In this document: positions 26,907 through 35,364 of the stretch, in pieces
How positions within the stretch are numbered: position 1 is the stretch's first letter
Layout of the letters: each line of letters opens with the position of its first letter
From: Pseudomonas gingeri
Lineage (GTDB): Bacteria; Pseudomonadota; Gammaproteobacteria; Pseudomonadales; Pseudomonadaceae
DNA length: 64,000 nt
Reading direction: 5' to 3'
Assembly (NCBI RefSeq): GCF_013385425.1
Contig: NZ_JACAQA010000032.1
Span: 98,357 to 162,356, forward strand
Notes under the pieces: model-generated
Seen by the model: the letters and a program-made list of their open reading frames with translations, nothing else
Databases searched by the model: none
Told to the model about the DNA's origin: nothing
Translations under genes and position numbers: made by a program

Positions 26907-29161
26907 TGAAGAGCCCCTCCATGTGCGGTGTGGTTGGCTGAGTTGCCAGGTTTGCTATCGGTCAAGGAATAAGCAGCGGCTTGCCGGGTTTCACGCTGGA
27001 CCAGTTCCCCCAGCAACGCCGGAACATCGAGAATCAGCGCGACCTCGCCGCTGCCCAGAATGGTGGAGCCACTGATGCCACGCAGTGCATTGAACAGCTT
27101 GCCGAGGGGCTTGATGACGGTCTGGAATTCCCCCAGCAGCTCATCGACCACCAGTCCGGCCTTTTGCTCGGCACAACGGACCACCACCACGTTCTCGCGG
27201 CGAAGACTGAGCCCGGCATGATCGAAGTGGTCGCGTAAGCGCACCAGCGGCAGGACTTCCCCGCGCAGGTCCAGGTAGTTGTTACCCGCCAGATTCTGAC
27301 GCTGCCCGGCACTCAACTCGATGCACTCCTGGACCATTTCCAGCGGCACCACGTAGTGGATCTGGCCGATGCCCACGAGGAATCCGTTGATGATCGCCAG
27401 GGTCAACGGCAGGCGGATACGAATGACCGTGCCTTGTCCGGGTTGGCTATCCAGATCCACCGTGCCACGCAAGAGGGTGATGTTGCGCTTGACCACATCC
27501 ATGCCCACGCCGCGCCCGGACAGGTTGGTCACCGCTTCGGCGGTGGAAAACCCTGCTTCGAAAATCAGATTGTAGATTTCCTGGTCCGTCAGGTTCGCCC
27601 CGACAGGGACCAGGCCGCGCTCGACGGCTTTTTGCAGAATCCGGTCGCGGTTCAGCCCGGCGCCGTCGTCGGCGATTTCCAGGACAATGCTGCCCGAATC
27701 GTGAAAGGCGTTGAGCTGCAACCGGCCCTTGGCGGGCTTGCCGGCGGCCTCGCGCAGCGACGGGGATTCGATGCCGTGATCCATCGCATTACGCAGCAGG
27801 TGCATCAGCGGATCGCCGATTTTTTCCACCACGGTCTTGTCCAGCTCGGTATCGGCACCGCTGATCAGCAGTTCGATGTCCTTGCCCAGTTCCTGGCTGA
27901 CATCCCGGACCACTCGGCGGAAACGGTTGAAGGTGTCGCCGATGGGGATCATCCGCAGGTGCAACGCGCCGTCGAGGATTTCCTCCACCAGTCCCGACAC
28001 CACCGAAGTGGATTCCTGCAACGGCCCGTTCGAGCTGCCGCGCGCCAACAGGTTGGCCCCGGCGCTGGCGATGACCAGTTCGCCCACCAGATTGATCAGC
28101 TCGTCCAGCTTGTCGGCATTGACCCGGACAAAGCGAGCCTCGACCACCGTAGCCTGGGGGGGCTGCTCGCGCTGCCGGCCCTGTTTTTCCAGTGCGGACT
28201 GCACCACGGCCGGTTCGACCACCCGTTGTTCAATCAGGATTTCCCCCAGTGGCATGGCCGCTGTCCCGGCCGCCTCGGCATGCTCGCGCTGGGCGCGCAA
28301 ACCGTCTTCCAGTTCCTTGGTCGTCAGTGCGCCACATCGGGTCAGGATTTCCCCCAGTCGAGCCGGTTCTTCAGGCAGTGCGTTGATAAGTCGCAGGTAC
28401 TCTTCCATTCGACTGTGGGGCGCCAGGATATGGATCTGGCAGTCGTCACGCACGAAATCGAAGGCCTCGGCGATGGTTTCACGGCTGGCATCGGAATCAA
28501 GGTCGATCTCGAAGCCCAGGTGACAGCTCTCGGCATCGAACAGCTCCAGGGCGGGCAGGGTATCGGCGAGAGTGACGATATGGACGATCTCGCCCAGGGT
28601 ATTCAGGTAGCGAAGAAAGGACAGCGGGTCCATGCCATTGCGAAACACATCCGCGCCGAAACGCAGGGAAATGTGCCAATAGCCGGAGCTGACCGAGTCC
28701 TGGCCGGGTACCGGCTGGGCCACCGGGATATCGATCAATGCCGGCACCACAGACGCCGCCCGGACGGCCTGGTACTTCTGCAATCCCTGGCGCAGCGCCA
28801 CCTCACGCTCCTGGGCGCTGTCGCTCATCGCCTCACCCGCGCCGGCCACGACCTCAACCAGCTCCAGCATATGGTCGGCACTTCTGAGCAGCAGGGCGAT
28901 CAACTCGCCATCGACCTGGATGGCCCCGTCGCGCAAGCGATCGAGCACGTCTTCGACGATATGGGTAAACCCGACGATGGGGCTCAAGCCGAACAGTCCG
29001 GCGGACCCCTTGATGGTATGCGCCGCACGGAAGATCGCGCCGATGGCATCGTTGTCATCGGGTTCGGACTCCAGCTGCAACAACGATGACTCCATGTCCT
29101 GAAGCAGCTCGCGTGCTTCGACGATGAAAGTCTGCTGTGCCTGGTCGAGATTGATCGTCAC
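26903..29161 (-). CDS. cheA: Chemotaxis histidine kinase CheA
   Basis: A 752-residue kinase. HPt domain (P1): phospho-accepting H48 in AAHTIKGSAG. A P2-like region spans about 155-250. Two 24-residue motifs at 268-291 and 304-327 resemble the MshEN/T2SSE-N consensus (RLGxxL, Gly, then LxxxLxxQ); the second has Pro and Arg at the first and tenth positions. The dimerisation helices follow (about 345-400). The ATPase has the N-box around N458, DDGAG (498-502) and GRGVGM (549-554). The C-terminal CheW-like domain starts near 590. It overlaps the receptor by four bases. Confidence 0.95.
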   Translation of the reverse strand: MTINLDQAQQTFIVEARELLQDMESSLLQLESEPDDNDAIGAIFRAAHTIKGSAGLFGLSPIVGFTHIVEDVLDRLRDGAIQVDGELIALLLRSADHMLELVEVVAGAGEAMSDSAQEREVALRQGLQKYQAVRAASVVPALIDIPVAQPVPGQDSVSSGYWHISLRFGADVFRNGMDPLSFLRYLNTLGEIVHIVTLADTLPALELFDAESCHLGFEIDLDSDASRETIAEAFDFVRDDCQIHILAPHSRMEEYLRLINALPEEPARLGEILTRCGALTTKELEDGLRAQREHAEAAGTAAMPLGEILIEQRVVEPAVVQSALEKQGRQREQPPQATVVEARFVRVNADKLDELINLVGELVIASAGANLLARGSSNGPLQESTSVVSGLVEEILDGALHLRMIPIGDTFNRFRRVVRDVSQELGKDIELLISGADTELDKTVVEKIGDPLMHLLRNAMDHGIESPSLREAAGKPAKGRLQLNAFHDSGSIVLEIADDGAGLNRDRILQKAVERGLVPVGANLTDQEIYNLIFEAGFSTAEAVTNLSGRGVGMDVVKRNITLLRGTVDLDSQPGQGTVIRIRLPLTLAIINGFLVGIGQIHYVVPLEMVQECIELSAGQRQNLAGNNYLDLRGEVLPLVRLRDHFDHAGLSLRRENVVVVRCAEQKAGLVVDELLGEFQTVIKPLGKLFNALRGISGSTILGSGEVALILDVPALLGELVQRETRQAAAYSLTDSKPGNSANHTAHGGALQ

Positions 29162-29219
29162 GATAGAGTCCTTTTTATCGCCCCGGGGTCAGAGAACCGC
29201 GGAAGCTTGTAGCCCTGGA

Positions 29220-29519
29220 TCACGGCTGCCCCAGCGTCCCGCCCAGGTCGCAGAGTTCGAATACCTCAAGCACTGCCGGGCTGTGTCCGCTCAGTTGCAG
29301 CGCAACGCCCGTACGCAAGGTTTCACGCTTGGCGAGCATCAACAGTTGCAGGCCCGCGCCATCGATTTCAGTGACCTGCGAGAGGTCGATCTCCAGGGGG
29401 CTGCCCAGCGTCAGGAATGGCGCCAGTTCCCCATAGAGTTCTGCGGCGGTATAGATGGTCATCTCGCCTTCGATCCCCAGGTGTGGAGTCGAAGTGTCTG
29501 CTTGGAAAATGATCGGCAT
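29220..29519 (-). CDS. STAS-domain protein (anti-sigma antagonist-like)
   Basis: A 99-residue single STAS domain. The usual Asp-Gly-Ala context before helix alpha-2 (TEIDGAGLQLLMLAKRE) lacks the phosphorylatable Ser of SpoIIAA: there is Gly at the place where DSSG would be. This argues against a kinase-switched mode. It lies between cheY and cheA in the chemosensory cluster, an arrangement known from other gammaproteobacterial che clusters. Role inferred: structural or regulatory partner of the array. Confidence 0.85.
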   Translation of the reverse strand: MPIIFQADTSTPHLGIEGEMTIYTAAELYGELAPFLTLGSPLEIDLSQVTEIDGAGLQLLMLAKRETLRTGVALQLSGHSPAVLEVFELCDLGGTLGQP

Positions 29520-29561
29520 GCGCGAATCTCCCTGTTTGCCCGGTCCTGGTAGTGCCCGGGC

Positions 29562-29930
29562 TCAGGGCAGGATCAGCTTGGATACGGCGGCGAGCATCTG
29601 CGCCGGCTGGAACGGCTTGACCACCCAGGCCCGTGCCCCCGCAGCCTGTCCCTCCTGCTTCTTGCTTTCCTGGGATTCGGTGGTGAGCATGATGATCGGG
29701 GTGAATTTGTAGCTGGGCAGCTTTTTCACCTCCTTGACGAAGGTGATGCCGTCCATGTTCGGCATGTTCACATCGCTGATGATCAGGTGAATTTTCTGCC
29801 CGGTCAGCTTGCCCAGGGCGTCCTTGCCGTCACTGGCTTCGATTACGTCGTATCCCGCGCTTTTGAGCGCGATGCTGACTACCTGACGAACACTGCTTGA
29901 ATCGTCGACCACCATTACATTTTTTGCCAT
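29562..29930 (-). CDS. cheY: CheY-like single-domain response regulator
   Basis: A 122-residue receiver domain. Acidic pocket D9 and D10, phospho-acceptor D53 (ISDVNMPNMDG), switch Thr in IIMLTTES, and Lys in VVKPFQP. There is no output domain, so it acts by protein contact, for example at a flagellar motor or another target of this system. It is the second gene of the cluster, after the first receptor gene. Confidence 0.94.
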   Translation of the reverse strand: MAKNVMVVDDSSSVRQVVSIALKSAGYDVIEASDGKDALGKLTGQKIHLIISDVNMPNMDGITFVKEVKKLPSYKFTPIIMLTTESQESKKQEGQAAGARAWVVKPFQPAQMLAAVSKLILP

Positions 29931-29939
29931 GACCGGCTC

Positions 29940-31151
29940 CTAAAAGAAGGTGATTTCCTGGGTACTCGTGGGTTTATTGACGTTGACCTTGCCCGTGCGG
30001 TGATTGCGCCGCTGTTCATCGGTGGCGTAGGTCAGCTCCATTTCCGCCAGCCAGGCGGGAGCATCGACCACCACCGTGGAACCCGGCACCTGGGCTTCGC
30101 GCAAGTGACGGAGCAGGGCTTCCATGTTGTTGCGGACCTGGGCGAGGATCTGGCTGACCCGGTCCTGGAATTGCAGGTTGACCAGCACTTCGGTGACCTC
30201 GTCGCGAATCCCCAGGCCTTCGCGTTGCAGCAGGGCCGCGGATTCGGAGAGTTGGCCGGTGATGCTCTTGAAGCGTTCCAGGACGCCCTGGATGCTGGCT
30301 TCCGACTCGGCCACCGAATCCTTGTCGTGATCGGTACTGCTGGCCGCGGCCTCCACCAGTTGGGTGATGGCGCCGTTGATGATGTCGACCTTGGCGGACA
30401 TTTTCTGCCCGGTTTCGCTGGATTGGCTGGATAGGGTCCGCACCGCATCGGCCACCACGGCAAAGCCACGCCCGGCTTCCCCGGCGCGGGCGGCTTCAAT
30501 GGCGGCGTTGAGCGCCAGCAGGTTGGTCTGCTGGGCGATGGCCGCCACTTCACCGGCCATGGCCCGCAGTTCGCCGGTGTAGCCGGTGAGGTTGCGGACC
30601 TGTACCAGCATCTCGTCGCGACTTTTCTGAATGGTTTTGAGCGACTCGATCACATGCAGCAACTCGGCATCGCTCTGGGCCAGGACCTCCAATGCACTGC
30701 CCTGGTTGTGGTCGGCCAGATCGCCCGCCGTCGCCTGGGAGTTATCAACGGTCTGTTGCAGATGTTCGGCAATGGCGCTGAAACGGCTGGTCAGTTCAAT
30801 GATGGCGGTTTCGGTCTCGGTGCGTGAGCTTTCGATTTGCCGGGACCAGATGGGAATGGCTTCGAGGCAGACCGCCTCCAGGCCACCGGTGGGTGCCGTG
30901 TCGGTGGTGGTCTGGGCGGCTTGGGTGTCACTCAACATCCGGGCCGATAATTGCCGGTAGTGGCGCTGGCTCAGGAATCCAACGAAACCGCCCACCAGCA
31001 ACAAGCCGGCCGACCAGGCCAGGTTGGCGGGACGCCAGTCGCTCAGCAGCAGCACGCACACAGCACAGGCAGCGGGGACCAGGGGCATCCAAAAGAAAGC
31101 GCCGGCCTGGGGGATAGGCCGCAAAGTCTGCAGATTGTCGGATGACGACAT
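29940..31151 (-). CDS. Methyl-accepting chemotaxis-like protein without periplasmic sensor domain
   Basis: A 403-residue membrane protein with two adjacent transmembrane helices near the N-terminus (about 20-65) and almost no loop between them. It has no HAMP domain that I can see. The cytoplasmic signalling part has the receptor tip AIAQQTNLLALNAAIEAA. It therefore senses something in the membrane or cytosol, or works as an array scaffold. I start at ATG 31151 because GGGAGG lies just upstream; an ATG at 31187 is less likely. It is the first gene behind the sigma-28 promoter. Confidence 0.88.
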   Translation of the reverse strand: MSSSDNLQTLRPIPQAGAFFWMPLVPAACAVCVLLLSDWRPANLAWSAGLLLVGGFVGFLSQRHYRQLSARMLSDTQAAQTTTDTAPTGGLEAVCLEAIPIWSRQIESSRTETETAIIELTSRFSAIAEHLQQTVDNSQATAGDLADHNQGSALEVLAQSDAELLHVIESLKTIQKSRDEMLVQVRNLTGYTGELRAMAGEVAAIAQQTNLLALNAAIEAARAGEAGRGFAVVADAVRTLSSQSSETGQKMSAKVDIINGAITQLVEAAASSTDHDKDSVAESEASIQGVLERFKSITGQLSESAALLQREGLGIRDEVTEVLVNLQFQDRVSQILAQVRNNMEALLRHLREAQVPGSTVVVDAPAWLAEMELTYATDEQRRNHRTGKVNVNKPTSTQEITFF

Positions 31152-31505
31152 GGGGTTCCTCCCTGACTCAGTTGAACAAAGCTCCACTGAACAACAAGAT
31201 TATCCGCCATGACCCGGACCTGCTTGAGCATGGCACAGGGTCAGTCGTCGGATAGTGGTAAAACGTCCAATTTCGGGATAAGGCACAATGCCATCTACCA
31301 GCACAGACCCTAGAGTGTAGACGGGCTTGCTGAATACAAAAGAGGAAATTTGCTTTAAATCGTGAAGAGAGGCACATCACCAACGCGCAACCGGGTGGCT
31401 ATCACGGACAGAATTGATATCTCGACTACATTTCATGTGATGCAGGATCCGAAGGCCACGCTCCAGAGTCACGGACGCAGTACATGACGAGATGGGAGAA
31501 CCGTA
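31152..31505. other. Divergent intergenic region, chemosensory cluster / sensor kinase
   Basis: No gene was seen in these 354 bp. It contains the sigma-28 promoter of the minus-strand cluster at 31200-31227 and must contain the promoter of the plus-strand kinase. I found no convincing sigma-70 pair for the kinase, although a GGGAGAA ribosome site precedes its ATG. Confidence 0.6.
31200..31227 (-). promoter_or_regulatory. Sigma-28 (FliA) promoter of the chemosensory cluster
   Basis: On the minus strand, TCAAG (31223-31227) is followed by exactly 15 bases and then GCGGATAA (31200-31207). The FliA consensus in Pseudomonas is TCAAG-N15-GCCGATAA, so there is a single mismatch. The start codon of the first gene is about 49 bases further on. 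This ties the cluster to late flagellar gene expression. Confidence 0.7.
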
Positions 31506-32765
31506 ATGGATTACCTGACCAACTTATTGCGTTCCGACGGATTCATGCCCCATGGGCACTGCTATTTATGGATACCTGAACTGCTGTGGACGAATATTAT
31601 TTCGGACACCCTGATTGCGTTTGCCTATATGACGATCCCGATCACCCTTGTCTACTTTATCCGGAAAAGGCGTGATATCCCGTTTGACTGGATGTTCGCT
31701 GCCTTTGGGGTATTTATCCTCGCGTGTGGCAGCACCCATGTAATGGAGATATGGACCATATGGCATCCCAGCTACTGGCTCTCGGCCCTGATCAAAGCCA
31801 TTACCGCGGTCGCCTCCTGTATCACCGCCATACTCCTGATCAAACTGATCCCTGCGGCACTGCTGATCCCGAGCCCGCAACAGCTGGCCAAGGTCAATGA
31901 CGAATTGAGAAACACCCATGCCAAACTGGTTTCCACGGCCCGTCAGGCAGGCATGGCAGAAATCGCCACCAACGTGCTGCATAACATCGGTAATGTCCTC
32001 AACAGTGTGAATATATCGGCGGAACTGGTCAGCAGCCGGGTGCGCGGCTCCAAAGCCCAGGGGCTGGGCAAGGTGGCTCATCTGATGAGCGAACACGTCG
32101 ACGATTTGAGCGACTTTCTTACCGGTGACCAGAAAGGAAAGATGCTGCCCGACTATCTGCTCAGGCTGGCGGAGGCCATCACAGCGGAGCGAGAGGCGAT
32201 TATCGAAGAGCTGGATCAGCTCACCAAAGGTATCAACCATATCAAGGGTATCGTCGCGGCCCAACAGGCCTACGCCGGAGCGTCCAGTTTGCTCGAGCCG
32301 GTACAGCTAAAGGATCTGTTTGAGGAAGCGCTGAAGATAAGCGCCCCTCCGCATGAGGTGACGGTGCTGAGGGAGTTGGCCGAAGTGCCCGTGCTGTCGC
32401 TGGACAAGCGTCGGGTGCTGGAAATACTGATCAACCTCATCAACAACGCCAAGCATGCAATGAGCGGAGTACCCGGACGGCAACACCAGATCATCTTGCG
32501 CGTGCATTGGGAGCCAGGAAAAAGCGTTCAGATCCAGGTCGTGGACAACGGCGAGGGCATTGCAGCGGAAAACCTGATACGTATCTTTTCCCATGGATTC
32601 ACCACTCGCAAAGACGGCCACGGCTTTGGCCTGCATAGCTGCGTGATGGCCGCACATGAAATGGGCGGTAGTTTGACCGTGCGTAGCGAGGGGGTGGGTA
32701 AGGGGGCGACCTTTACGCTTGAAATCCCGATAAAAATAACAACGGAGTCTTGGTGCGCAGGGTAG
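31506..32765 (+). CDS. Membrane histidine kinase with ETR1-like ethylene-binding domain
   Basis: A 419-residue kinase. Residues 1-120 contain three helices matching the copper/ethylene domain of plant ETR1: D34, Y41, I44, P45, I71, C74, H78, K97, T100 and C105. Spacing from D34 through H78 equals that of ETR1 D25 to H69. A coiled linker precedes the dimerisation/H-box region NVLHNIGNVLNS (H159). The ATPase has the N-box NLINNAKHA, VDNGEGI and GHGFGLHSC. There is no receiver domain and no regulator gene beside it. It is transcribed away from the chemosensory cluster. Ethylene as ligand is inferred. Confidence 0.85.
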   Translation: MDYLTNLLRSDGFMPHGHCYLWIPELLWTNIISDTLIAFAYMTIPITLVYFIRKRRDIPFDWMFAAFGVFILACGSTHVMEIWTIWHPSYWLSALIKAITAVASCITAILLIKLIPAALLIPSPQQLAKVNDELRNTHAKLVSTARQAGMAEIATNVLHNIGNVLNSVNISAELVSSRVRGSKAQGLGKVAHLMSEHVDDLSDFLTGDQKGKMLPDYLLRLAEAITAEREAIIEELDQLTKGINHIKGIVAAQQAYAGASSLLEPVQLKDLFEEALKISAPPHEVTVLRELAEVPVLSLDKRRVLEILINLINNAKHAMSGVPGRQHQIILRVHWEPGKSVQIQVVDNGEGIAAENLIRIFSHGFTTRKDGHGFGLHSCVMAAHEMGGSLTVRSEGVGKGATFTLEIPIKITTESWCAG

Positions 32766-32893
32766 ACAGCGTCGGCAGAAAGTCGGCCCGTTGCATGAGC
32801 AGACTGCCAATCTCTAATTTCGGCGCATTTTCAGCCGATGGCACGGCAACGATTTCCTGCAACCTGATCCCGAAATGCTTTACCAAACCAAAA

Positions 32894-32924
32894 AAAAAGG
32901 CCAATGCTAAGCATTGGCCTTTTT
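32894..32924. terminator. Bidirectional rho-independent terminator
   Basis: A 14-bp perfect stem, AAAAAGGCCAATGC (32894-32907) and GCATTGGCCTTTTT (32911-32924), has a three-base loop. It lies between the 3' ends of the sensor kinase (plus) and gyrB (minus) and can end both transcripts. Confidence 0.9.
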
Positions 32925-32942
32925 CCATTTCTCGACACCCGA

Positions 32943-35360
32943 TCAGAAATCCAGGTTCGACACCGCCAACGCATTGCTCTCGATAAAGTCACGACGTGGC
33001 TCTACCGCATCGCCCATCAGCGTGTTGAAGATCTGGTCCGCACCGACGGCGTCTTCGATCGTCACTTTCAGCATCCGGCGAACCGCTGGGTCCATGGTGG
33101 TTTCCCACAACTGGTCCGGGTTCATCTCACCCAGCCCTTTGTAGCGCTGGATGGTGTGGCGCTTGGTGCTTTCGGCCATCAACCAGTCCAGGGCTTCCTT
33201 GAACTCGGTCACGGCTTTCTTGCGTTCGCCACGCTGGATGTAGGCGCCGTCATCGAGCAAGGTGCTCAACTGCGCGCCCAGGGTCACAACGGTCTTGTAG
33301 TCGTTGCTGCCGAAGAAGTCGCGGTTGAAGGTGACGTAGTTGGACAGGCCGTGGGAGATCAGTTCGACCTCCGGCAGCCAGACGTTACGTTCACGGTCTT
33401 CGCGCAGGCTGGCTTTGTAGACCAGGCCGGACTTCTCGTTCAGACGCAGACGGACTTCGTACTTGGCCAACCATTCCTGCATCGCGGCGTGATCGCCCAA
33501 CTGCTCCAGGCTCACCGCCGGCAGGTAGATGAAGTGCTCGGTCAGTTCCTGTGGGTACAGGCGCGACAGACGCTTGAGGGTCTTCATCACCATGCGGAAG
33601 TCATTCACCAGACGTTCCAGCGCTTCACCGGAAATACCCGGTGCGTCTTCGTTCAGGTGCAGGCTCGCATCTTCCAGGGCCGACTGCGTCATGTACTCTT
33701 CCATGGCGTCGTCGTCTTTGATGTATTGCTCTTGCTTGCCTTTCTTGACCTTGTACAACGGCGGCTGGGCGATGTAGATGTAGCCACGCTCGATCAGCTC
33801 CGGCAACTGACGGAAGAAGAAGGTCAGCAGCAGGGTACGGATGTGCGAACCGTCGACGTCGGCATCGGTCATGATGATGATGTTGTGGTAACGCAGCTTC
33901 TCGATGTTGTACTCGTCGCGGCCGATACCGCAACCCAACGCAGTGATCAGTGTGCCCACTTCCTGGGACGAGATCATCTTGTCGAAACGGGCTTTTTCCA
34001 CGTTGAGGATCTTGCCCTTCAACGGCAGGATCGCCTGGGTGCGACGGTTACGACCCTGCTTGGCGGAACCGCCAGCAGAGTCACCTTCCACCAGGTAGAG
34101 TTCGGAAAGGGCAGGGTCTTTTTCCTGGCAGTCCGCCAGTTTGCCCGGCAGGCCGGCAATATCCAGCGCACCTTTACGACGGGTCATCTCACGGGCTTTA
34201 CGCGCCGCTTCACGGGCACGGGCGGCATCGATCATCTTGCCGACCACCAGCTTGGCTTCGTTCGGGTTTTCCAGCAGGAAGTCCGAGAAGTACTTGCCCA
34301 TTTCCTGTTCGACCGCGGTCTTCACTTCGGACGAGACCAGCTTGTCCTTGGTCTGGGAGCTGAACTTCGGATCCGGCACCTTGACCGAAATGATCGCGGT
34401 CAGGCCTTCGCGGGCATCGTCACCGGTGGTAGCGACCTTGTGCTTCTTCGCCAGGCCTTCCGCTTCGATGTAGGTGTTCAGGTTACGCGTCAGTGCGGAA
34501 CGGAAACCCACCAGGTGAGTACCGCCATCGCGCTGCGGAATGTTGTTGGTGAAGCACAACAGGTTCTCGTTGAAGCTGTCGTTCCACTGCAGGGCGATTT
34601 CCACGCCGATGCCGTCTTCACGCTGGACGTTGAAGTGGAACACCTGGTTGACCGGGGTCTTGTTGGTGTTCAGGTATTCAACGAACGCCCGCAGGCCGCC
34701 TTCATACTTGAACAGCTCTTCCTTGCCGCTGCGCTCGTCCTTGAGGACGATGCCGACACCGGAGTTGAGGAAAGACAGTTCACGAATCCGCTTGGCCAGG
34801 ATGTCCCAGCTGAAGTGGATGTTCTTGAAGGTTTCGGCGGAGGCCTTGAAGTGAATCTCGGTACCGGTGGTTTCGCTGTCGCCGACGGTTCGCATCGGTT
34901 CCTGTGGCACACCGTGGACGTAGGTCTGTTCCCAGATCTTGCCGCTGCGACGCACGGTCAGCACCAGCAATTCGGAGAGGGCGTTCACTACCGACACACC
35001 CACGCCGTGCAAACCGCCGGAGACTTTATAGGAGTTGTCGTCGAACTTACCGCCGGCGTGCAGCACGGTCATGATGACCTCGGCCGCGGAAACGCCTTCT
35101 TCTTTATGCACGTCTACCGGAATGCCGCGACCGTTGTCGCGTACGGTGATGGACTCATCCGGGTGGATGATGATGCTGATTTCGTCGCAATGGCCGGCGA
35201 GGGCTTCGTCGATGGAGTTGTCGACCACCTCGAACACCATGTGGTGCAGACCGCTACCATCATCGGTGTCGCCAATGTACATACCGGGACGTTTGCGTAC
35301 GGCATCCAAACCTTTCAGCACCTTGATGCTGGTCGAGTCGTACGTATTTTCTTCGCTCAT
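32943..35360 (-). CDS. gyrB: DNA gyrase subunit B
   Basis: An 805-residue ATPase subunit of DNA gyrase. The GHKL ATPase has VVDNSIDEA and HGVGVSVVNALS. The TOPRIM domain has EGDSAGGSAKQGRNR and the metal-binding TDADVDGSHI. The large gammaproteobacterial insert lies in the C-terminal half, and the end is typical (SNLDF). It is the last gene of the dnaA-dnaN-recF-gyrB set, only four bases after recF. Confidence 0.98.
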   Translation of the reverse strand: MSEENTYDSTSIKVLKGLDAVRKRPGMYIGDTDDGSGLHHMVFEVVDNSIDEALAGHCDEISIIIHPDESITVRDNGRGIPVDVHKEEGVSAAEVIMTVLHAGGKFDDNSYKVSGGLHGVGVSVVNALSELLVLTVRRSGKIWEQTYVHGVPQEPMRTVGDSETTGTEIHFKASAETFKNIHFSWDILAKRIRELSFLNSGVGIVLKDERSGKEELFKYEGGLRAFVEYLNTNKTPVNQVFHFNVQREDGIGVEIALQWNDSFNENLLCFTNNIPQRDGGTHLVGFRSALTRNLNTYIEAEGLAKKHKVATTGDDAREGLTAIISVKVPDPKFSSQTKDKLVSSEVKTAVEQEMGKYFSDFLLENPNEAKLVVGKMIDAARAREAARKAREMTRRKGALDIAGLPGKLADCQEKDPALSELYLVEGDSAGGSAKQGRNRRTQAILPLKGKILNVEKARFDKMISSQEVGTLITALGCGIGRDEYNIEKLRYHNIIIMTDADVDGSHIRTLLLTFFFRQLPELIERGYIYIAQPPLYKVKKGKQEQYIKDDDAMEEYMTQSALEDASLHLNEDAPGISGEALERLVNDFRMVMKTLKRLSRLYPQELTEHFIYLPAVSLEQLGDHAAMQEWLAKYEVRLRLNEKSGLVYKASLREDRERNVWLPEVELISHGLSNYVTFNRDFFGSNDYKTVVTLGAQLSTLLDDGAYIQRGERKKAVTEFKEALDWLMAESTKRHTIQRYKGLGEMNPDQLWETTMDPAVRRMLKVTIEDAVGADQIFNTLMGDAVEPRRDFIESNALAVSNLDF

Positions 35361-35364
35361 GCCT

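Noticed and set aside
27356..29089. 577-residue open frame on the plus strand
   Set aside because: Antisense to cheA; no domain or ribosome site.
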